In this document: in pieces, positions 57,446 to 64,000 of the stretch
Layout: every line of letters begins with the position of its first letter
How positions within the stretch are numbered: the stretch's first letter is position 1
Assembly: GCF_042453785.1 (NCBI RefSeq)
Contig: NC_091669.1
Span: 18,025,001-18,089,000, forward strand
DNA: 64,000 bases
DNA from: Malus domestica
Lineage: Eukaryota > Streptophyta > Magnoliopsida > Rosales > Rosaceae
Reading direction: 5' to 3'
Notes under the pieces: model-generated
Seen by the model: the letters and a program-made list of their open reading frames with translations, nothing else
Told to the model about the DNA's origin: nothing
The model's database searches: none
Position numbers and translations under genes: made by a program

Positions 57446-59764
57446 TTTTATACCCCTAAAAACTATAACAATTAATATGCATCTGTCATCCGCCCTTTGA
57501 AAGAAAAAAGGGAGGGAAAAAGTTTTCAAAAAAAAAAAAAGGAGGGAAAAAAGAAAATGATAAGAAAAGGAAACAATAAAAAGAGGGAAAGATGGGTGTA
57601 CCAGTACCACTGTACCATGTAGTATAGGTGAGGTGAGGTGTCCGTCCTTTGAAGAAAAAGGGAGGGAAAAAGTTTTCAAAAAAAAAAAGGAGGGAAAAAA
57701 GAAAATGATAAGAAAAGGAAACAAAAAAGAGAGGGAAAGATGAGATACGCATCCTACGAAACTAATTTCAACGATCCAACCGTTAAACATGTTTGTATAT
57801 GTTTAGAGATCGTATACACTAAAAATTGCAAAAAAAAAATATTCAGAGATCAAGTAACGGGACAAAAAATTTTGACGATTATAAACGAAAAATCACGATT
57901 TAACGGTTATTTTAACTCCGATTTTGATAATTTTTTACAGCTACACTCCTTGACCCTATATGAATACAATGAATGAACTCGATCTTCAATTTAAAATATT
58001 TACACTAGTGAATACCATAAAAACTTATGTTATACTTAATGAAAGTATAAATAAACTCTTAAGTATTAGTGAATCTATTGTTTTTATGGGATATACATTC
58101 TGCGAAACTAGTTTCAATGATTCAACCGTCAAACATGTTTGTACATACTTTGAGATCACATACGCCAAAAATTGAAAAAAAACAAACATTAAGAGATCAA
58201 GTAACGGGACAAAACTTTTCAACGGTTATTTTAACTCCGATTTTGATTATTTTTTATAGCTACACTCCTTGACCCTATATAAATACAATAAATGAACTCG
58301 ATCTTCAATTTAAAATATTTACAATAGTGGATACCACAAAATCTTATGTTATACTTAATGAAAGTATGAATAAACTCGTAAGTATTAGTGAATCTATTGT
58401 TTTTATGGGATATGCATTCTACGAAACTAGTTTCAACGATCCAACCGTCAAACATGTTTCTATATACTTCGAGATCACATACGCCAAAAATTGAAAAAAA
58501 AACATTAAGAGATCAAGTAACGGGACAAAACTTTTCGACCGTTATAAAACGAAAAATCACGATTTAACGGTTATTTTAACTCCGATTTTGATGATTTTTT
58601 ACAGCTACACTCCTTGACCCTATATGAATACAATGAATGAACTCGATCTTCAATTTAAAATATTTACAATAGTGGATACCACAAAATCTTATGTTATGCT
58701 TAATGAAAGTATGAATAAACTCTTAAGTATTAGTGAATCTATTGTTTTTATGGGATACGCATTCTACGAAACTAGTTTCAACGATCCAACCGTCAAACAT
58801 GTTTGTATATACTTCGAGGCCAAAAATTGAAAAAAAAAACATTAAGAGATCAAGTAACGGGACAAAACTTTTCGACCGTTATAAAACGAAAAATCACGAT
58901 TTAACGGTTATTTTAACTCCGATTTTGATGATTTTTTACATCTACACTCCTTGACCCTATATGAATACAATGAATGAACTCGATCTTCATTTTAAAATAT
59001 TTACAATAGTGGATACCACAAAATCTTATGTTATACTTAATGAAGTATGAATAAACTCTTAAGTATTAGTGAATCTATTGTTTTTATGGGATACACATTC
59101 TACGAAACTAGTTTCAACGATCCAACCGTCAAACATGTTTGTATATACTTCGAGATCACATACGCCAAAAATTGAAAAAAACAAACATTAAGAGATCAAG
59201 TAACAGGACAAAACTTTTCAACGGTTATAAAATGAAAAATCACGATTTAACGGTTATTTTAACTCCAATTTTGATGATTTTTTACATCTACACTCCTTGA
59301 CCCTATATGAATACAATGAATGAACTCGATCTTCAATTTAAAATATTTACAATAGTTGATACCACAAAATCTTATGTTATACTTAATGAAAGTATGAATA
59401 AACTCTTAAGTGTTAGTGAATCTATATATTAAATTAAATTTAAAATTTTGACTAGTAGTGTATGAATGTTTTTTTATTAAGCTCTTATTTTCGAGTGTAG
59501 ATGTAGTACTTAAACGATAAATATGTTTTAATGTTTTGAAGTAATATTTATGTGGCAATGTGTGGTATGTGCAAATTTAAGAAAAAAATATATTTTTCTT
59601 AACGGGTCGTAACGGGTCATAACGGGTCGGGTCACTTTACCGGTGACCCGATCTGTTAAGGACCCGTTAAGATAACAGGTGTGACACGACACGACCCGTT
59701 AAGTTAACAGATGTTACACGAAAACGACACGAACACGACAGATACGACCCGTTTGCCAGGCCTA
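57067..59764. mobile_element. Inner hAT-like element with internal tandem array
   Basis: Ends TAGGCCTGGC and GCCAGGCCTA, with TSD gtatttgc (57059-57066 and 59765-59772). Its termini match, inverted, those of the 801-bp element at 1552-2352. It is 2.7 kb because of (TA)n tracts (57286-57320, ~57411-57441), a duplicated ~100-bp purine-rich block (57490-57593 and 57648-57740) and the ~340-bp array. It is inserted within the outer element, 2-3 bp inside its terminal repeat. Confidence 0.88.
57745..59425 (+). repeat. Tandem array of ~340-bp units (five copies) in the inner hAT element
   Basis: Units start at 57745, 58091, 58410, 58755 and 59091 with lengths 346, 319, 345, 336 and ~334. Each begins ata(c/t)(g/a)cat(t/c)ct(a/g)cgaaac. 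Unit 2 lacks the ataaacgaaaaatcacgattt-like stretch present in the others, so it is ~25 bp shorter. The array ends at gttagtgaatctat. There is no conserved long ORF across units. Confidence 0.9.
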
Positions 59765-60074
59765 GTATTTGCCCATCCCTACTTACATTTTCTTCCACCT
59801 CCATCCCTTCTCTCTTTCTTTCTCCAATACACCCTTCTTTCCAAAATGATAAAAACAAGGTGGTTGCCAAACGACCCCTAAGTCGTTAATTGCCAATCCT
59901 ATTTCTTTTATATTCTTTTTAGGTTGGAACTTATCTGCTAATTTGGTTGGGTGTGGTTAGCTTCTGCAAAAACTGTCAATAAACTTTGAAAAATATTCCA
60001 CTTGCGCTCGCATTCATTGCTCTCCTCTTCCCTCTTCGTACACGACACCAACAAACCTAAATAATGCTCCTTTT

Positions 60075-60242
60075 CCCGTCGGTCCTTGGACGTCGATTAG
60101 GATTGTCGACGACTGGCGTGTGAAAGCGATCGCAAAGTTTGTAGTTTCCAAGTATAACAAGACGGCTCATAATACTAATTATAACTGGGTTTGGAACGGG
60201 AAGTAAGTTTTTGAGGTTGTTATCGACGGTAATGATGTTTGA
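60075..60242 (+). pseudogene. Cystatin-like fragment
   Basis: One frame reads PVGPWTSIRIVDDWRVKAIA, then KFVVSKYNKTAHNTNYNWVW, NGK, a TAA stop, and VFEVVIDGND before TGA. The GxW…I…D..V..IA.F.V..YNK pattern is that of phytocystatins, inhibitors of papain-like cysteine proteases. The QxVxG inhibitory loop is absent or destroyed and there is a stop at 60204-60206, so it would be inactive. Identification rests on one short pattern. Confidence 0.45.
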
Positions 60243-60816
60243 GCAAACACAGGAGAGGGAGTATTTTTGGAGGATGACAAGACTTACTGGGGAGTGACAA
60301 TTTAAATCCCAACAAATTTTGAATTCATGCCGGGTACCATTTTAATTAAGTGATGGGTTATTTATGATCCGGTTTCATTTTAAGCTCATTATGCTGGATT
60401 TGTTTTCAACCATTCAATTTTAATCCAACGGCTCACATCTTGTTCACACGCACAATATGCACCTTAAAAATCGTGATGTTTTAATCAATCTAATCTAAAC
60501 AACGAAGAAGCGAGTATCCGAATTGGAGCACATAGGGAAACAATGCCTTTTTATTAAACTATGAGCCCACATTCCCAAGTAATTATCCAATCAATTCACA
60601 TTAAGGCCCAACAACCCAAATCATGACATGCAGATGCATTTACTTGTTGACGGTTTATTTACTTCTGAGCGTCGGTTACATTTTACCCTTCTCCAAACTC
60701 CACTCTCAGAATCCGTAGCGAAAACAATTTGGCTATCATGGATTTTGTAATCGTCTTTCTTTATATTTCTTGTGATTTTGCTCAACAAAATCATCCTCCT
60801 CAATCTTACTGACCAG

Positions 60817-61057
60817 GTAAAACCCTAAATTTACAGCTTTCTGTTTAATCCCAGTAGAATTTCTCCCCCTTAAATCCCAATTTCTAAATATACGGTTCAT
60901 AAATCCATCGAGTTAAAGTAGTTTCCTGCATATTTTGATTTAATTTCATGTTTTATTTTCTGATTCTGACTATGGTTAATTTATTGCTCAATTTATTGTA
61001 TTGAAATTTGAAACCCTAAGTGTATAACTCTGATTGTATGTATATGTTGTTGTATAG
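60817..61057 (+). other. 5' UTR intron of the intact F-box gene
   Basis: The donor gaccag/gtaaaacc is at 60817 and the acceptor ttgtatag ends at 61057. The same donor context occurs at 50831 in pseudogene 1, which supports a conserved leader intron. No coding sequence precedes it. Confidence 0.55.
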
Positions 61058-61095
61058 TGAGAGGAAGCAGTAGATCGTTATCAGCAAGAGAAAAT

Positions 61096-62337
61096 ATGTC
61101 GACATTGATGAACATTAGTATTAATAATCTCCCCGAGTCCGTATTGGTTGAAATTCTTTGTCGACTTCCTTGCGCTAATTTCATTTTTCAATGCAAGTGC
61201 GTGTGCAAGCGTTGGTTCACTCTCATCTCCAGCCGTCATTTTGTTAACCGCTTTTTGCGTCTGCAAATTGATAACAAAATGCCGGTGGTACGCACTTTGA
61301 TAAACCGCAATGGGGAGGAATTCCTTAACAGAATTCAGCCCTCTTCGGAAGTGATACCTCATATGTTGAAAAGGCTCCAGAGTTTGCACGGTTTGAGAAG
61401 AGAGCCAGTTGTGGTAGCCACTTACAATGACTTGATTTTGTGCTCTAATACCTTGTTTGATCAAACTGAATACTACATCTGCAATCCATACACCACGCAA
61501 TGGGTTGCTCTTCCTCGCCCCCGTTGGGGACGCGACACCATAGGCACCATGCCGGTGGGACTCATCTGCGACAGTCCTTACTATAAGGAGGACGGCCAGA
61601 ATGACATTGTGGAGCTTAATGATAACTATAGGTACAAGGTTGTGAGAATTCTTCATCCTAATGATGAATTTAACTTTGATCCTGATGGATATTTCTACAA
61701 CTTCAAGGTGGAGATTTTCTCTTCAGAGACAGGCAAATGGAGAGAGTTAGTTGTATCATCCCCACAGGGAATTATATATGACACTCTCGATTATATGGCC
61801 TTTGTGTACAATGGAGTTTTGTACTGGTCGGGTCACCGTGATGGCTGTTTTCTGGTTCTTGGTTTGGATCCGTTTGCTGACCAGGAATGTAGTTTCACTG
61901 TATTTGATTACCCTGAAGACGAGAATTTTGTAGTGGAGTGCCCAAGCGTATCTGGAAGGGTTGTGCGGATGAGTGACTTTCACAGAGATACCAGAACTCT
62001 GTATGTTTGGGATTTGAAAGAACAAGATGATGATTCTGTGGCTGAGGGCGGTAGCAAATTGTGTTTGAGTAAACAGGAGGTTTATTCCTTAGATCAAGAA
62101 ATGTATCCGGATGATGCACAAGTCGTTCAGAGGCTAAATTTCGACCCAAATGACGAGGACATTTTTTATCTAGAGGTGGATGGAGATATCATCATGTGCA
62201 ACATTCATACAAGAAAGTGGTCAAAGATTGTGGAAAACACTACACTCGATCAACCTTTGTGGTTCTACTTGTTCGTCCTCCCATGGTGGCCAACACCAAT
62301 TCCTAGCCTACGACAGCCGGCCTCAGCTAGAGAATAG
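61096..62337 (+). CDS. F-box protein with F-box-associated C-terminal domain, intact (413 aa)
   Basis: This is a putative substrate receptor of an SCF ubiquitin ligase: the N-terminal F-box binds SKP1/ASK and the C-terminal part binds a target, which is unknown here. I choose ATG 61096 because upstream in-frame sequence has no ATG and lies at a 3' splice acceptor (61057). Residues ~8-48 are the F-box (NLPESVLVEILCRLPCANFI, then CVCKRWF). The rest resembles the plant F-box-associated beta-propeller type, with segments YYICNPYTTQWVALPRP, YKVVRIL, VEIFSSETGKWREL, FVYNGVLYWSGHRD and MCNIHTRKWSKIVE. It is the only intact member of the local cluster; two decayed paralogues lie at 50.6-54.7 kb. Confidence 0.9.
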   Translation: MSTLMNISINNLPESVLVEILCRLPCANFIFQCKCVCKRWFTLISSRHFVNRFLRLQIDNKMPVVRTLINRNGEEFLNRIQPSSEVIPHMLKRLQSLHGLRREPVVVATYNDLILCSNTLFDQTEYYICNPYTTQWVALPRPRWGRDTIGTMPVGLICDSPYYKEDGQNDIVELNDNYRYKVVRILHPNDEFNFDPDGYFYNFKVEIFSSETGKWRELVVSSPQGIIYDTLDYMAFVYNGVLYWSGHRDGCFLVLGLDPFADQECSFTVFDYPEDENFVVECPSVSGRVVRMSDFHRDTRTLYVWDLKEQDDDSVAEGGSKLCLSKQEVYSLDQEMYPDDAQVVQRLNFDPNDEDIFYLEVDGDIIMCNIHTRKWSKIVENTTLDQPLWFYLFVLPWWPTPIPSLRQPASARE

Positions 62338-62946
62338 CAGAGGAACTATGAGGACTATTAAAGTACTAGACTCTTACTTGTAGTAGTTTTCCGCAAGGCG
62401 ACTTGTTTCTTTTAAGAAGTGATGTGTGACCGGCTTGCTGTGAATTTCAGTTATTCCTTATTATCCGCACTAGTTATTGTTTGCAGGAATGTTAACATCA
62501 GTTAAATCTGTGAATCTTCTTGCTTTGTGCTTGTAGAAATTTAGTTTTAGTGCTGCTATTGGTCATGTTCTGCTTTGGCTTTGCTTTTTATTAGTTTGTT
62601 ATGAATTTGTGGAGCCTTTTATGGCTTTGCAGTACTGGTGGTGGGGTTCTATACGCTCTTGAAGCGTTTTTGTATAAAACTTATAGTTGTCGGTGTCTTT
62701 TAAATGATTTTTATAATTTTGTGGCGTTTAGGAGGAGATATGCTGAAATATTGATTCAAATAAAAATATAGAAAATGCAAATGAAGAAGAACCAAATGCT
62801 AAAAGAACATATCAGATTCTCTCTCTATAAAAACTAGCATCACACAACCAAAATCATCCGGACACTCTTCAGTGGAAGAATGGTGAACTACAAAACAACC
62901 TAGCTGCTGTGTGTTAGGTCAGAATATAGATTTCCGCCCGGAAGAT
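62338..62946. other. 3' flanks of two convergent genes
   Basis: It holds the 3' UTR of the F-box gene on the left and of the minus-strand gene on the right. No further gene or repeat is seen. Confidence 0.4.
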
Positions 62947-63989
62947 TCATGGAGACGTGACCGTTCGGTTGCGAAGTCTGCTTGATCGCCTCAGCGGAGT
63001 TGTAATTTCTCCATCTTTACCACCCTCCTAAATTGACACAGAGAAAGAACAAGAAGAAATAATTAATTTTCATGATACGAATAAATTAGTTTCAAACGCA
63101 CATATTTAATTTAAGCAAAAAATTTCTGCAACCGAAAAGTTCTCACCTTTTTTTTCTTCATGGCCATCTGAGGCGTACTAAAGCTTCCGTAGGAATGGGA
63201 ATCCATGGACGAAAACTCTGACTCCGACGGCTGCACTTGAATAGAAATTGACTGATCTTTGCTCCCCAACTTTTTTGAAGAAACAGAACAGTTGTTTTCT
63301 TCACTTTCTGTCATCTTGTTTTTCATATCACAGGTCCTTAGAGAGCTGCTGACCTCTCCGACCACAAGCTCGCTGAGCAATTCAACTGTCGGTGCCTTGC
63401 TATGGAAATACTCTCCGGAAGCTGCCCCGGTTGAGTGCTTGGAAGACAGAGACATCCTTCTGAAAGATGAGTAAACATGCTCAATGCTGTCGTCTCCCCT
63501 ACCAGGAAATGCCAAGTTGTATCTCTCTGCTGTCAAGGGCTCATAATACGGCTTTGAGGGCGGAGAAGAAATGTTCCCGTTGATTTTCTTCTGCTCTATT
63601 GCCAGAGGTTTAGCAGAAGGACTTGCCATCACACGAGAATCCCTTTTAGTAGCATTCCTTTGCTTAAAGCGAAACACTGACACCAAAGAGGCAACAATCA
63701 CAGAAAATACAGAAACCCCAATAGCAGCTGCGTAAAATGTTTTCGATTTCATGAAATTGATCAGCTCCTCCCTCCAGTTCCCTTCTGCTTTTAAATCGGA
63801 AGCCTCATCAAAGCTTATATCATCGTTATCCATGGTCTCTGGTATAACAGGTTCTGCTGCCATGTCCATTATTTTCTCAACTATTCCATCATTTTGCTCC
63901 GCTGCAACCTCTCCTTTTTCAAAAGCATTTGAAACATCAGACACTAAATTCTGATGATCAAAATCATCAGACATGGATGGTCCAACACC
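62947..63989 (-). CDS. Membrane-anchored plant protein of unknown function, 3' part (two exons)
   Basis: The last two exons are 63989-63147 and 63027-62947 on the minus strand. The first starts after a ttgcag acceptor at the window edge (GVGPSMSDDFD…). It has an acidic N-terminal part, one transmembrane segment (FYAAAIGVSVFSVIVASLVS), a basic flank (RFKQRNATKRDSR) and a Ser-rich region (SSFRRMSLSSKHS). It splices at AAG/gtgagaac into the final exon, which encodes GEITTPLRRSSRLRNRTVTS and a last Pro. That basic TP(L/V)RRSSR(L/I)RNR tail is a signature of an uncharacterised plant family. Without this splice the frame would run on to a stop at 63111. The 5' exons lie beyond the window. No function can be assigned. 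Confidence 0.8.
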
Positions 63990-64000
63990 CTGCAACTCAG

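Larger units (their letters stand above)
55902..59781. mobile_element. Outer hAT-like element carrying two nested insertions
   Basis: Terminal inverted repeats are TAGGGATAGGCAA at the left and TTGCCCATCCCTA at the right, with a perfect 8-bp TSD, cttacatt (55894-55901 and 59782-59789). Its own sequence is rich in ataaccgttta/taaccgcggtta motifs near both ends. It holds a Cassandra solo LTR (56526-56810) and another hAT-like element (57067-59764). No transposase ORF. Confidence 0.85.

Noticed and set aside
57320-57790. Minus-strand ORF with Phe/Leu/Ile-rich segments resembling membrane helices
   Set aside because: It is produced by translating purine-rich and TA repeats; not a protein gene.
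61081-61656. 191-residue minus-strand ORF
   Set aside because: It is the antisense shadow of the intact F-box coding sequence.

Overview
This is a plant nuclear genomic window. It has intron-containing genes, AT-rich intergenic DNA and dense, nested retrotransposons and DNA transposons. The 131-residue profilin reads like the Rosaceae (apple/pear/peach) profilins, and the repeat families (Cassandra TRIM, Athila-like gypsy, TGTGACAACCCG-type LTR) fit a Maleae genome such as Malus or Pyrus. That placement is inference. Gene-like sequence is a small part of the window and transposable elements fill most of the rest.

Layout. 0.2-3.3 kb: a three-exon plant HAD-type acid phosphatase (+) with an 801-bp hAT-like element in intron 1. 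4.0-4.6 kb: a retroposed sequence with an 18-bp target-site duplication (TSD). 4.6-10.6 kb: a degenerate Ty1/copia element. 10.9-15.0 and 15.55-19.1 kb: two copies of a ~3.5-4 kb segmental duplication, each with a LINE 3' end (RNase H domain) and a SWEET sugar-transporter pseudogene. Only the first copy carries a 514-bp solo LTR. 19.1-19.7 kb: a complete Cassandra TRIM with 5S-rRNA-like LTRs at the duplication edge. 21.9-24.2 kb: intact profilin (+). 25.2-26.6 kb: a Mutator-like element with long terminal inverted repeats and a GC/pyrimidine-rich core (Pack-MULE candidate). 29.3-45.2 kb: a 2.4-kb LTR whose first bases are split by a 12.9-kb Athila-like gypsy element on the minus strand. That gypsy carries, in antisense, a plus-strand gene-like unit (repeats, TATA, coiled-coil ORF, polyadenylation motif). 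46.5-47.8 kb: a Mutator-type MITE and an OXS3-like gene with a 1-bp frameshift. 48.8-49.6 kb: a 426-bp tandem duplication. 50.2-50.5 kb: two SINE-like insertions. 50.6-54.7 and 60.8-62.3 kb: an F-box family with two pseudogenes (one broken by a 1.86-kb copia-type solo LTR) and one intact member. 55.9-59.8 kb: a hAT-like element holding a Cassandra solo LTR and a second hAT-like element that contains a ~340-bp tandem array. 60.1 kb: a cystatin-like fragment. 62.9-64 kb: the 3' part of a minus-strand membrane-anchored protein gene that continues past the window.

The host genes (acid phosphatase, profilin, OXS3-like, F-box, membrane protein) do not form a pathway. The most informative content is the insertion record: at least nine insertions keep readable TSDs, so relative order of events can be established. 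The best candidate for something undescribed is the antisense coiled-coil gene with its own promoter-like repeats inside the Athila-like element. Next are the tandem array inside a non-autonomous hAT element and the Cassandra element at the segmental-duplication breakpoint. All calls were made by reading the sequence; no searches were run.
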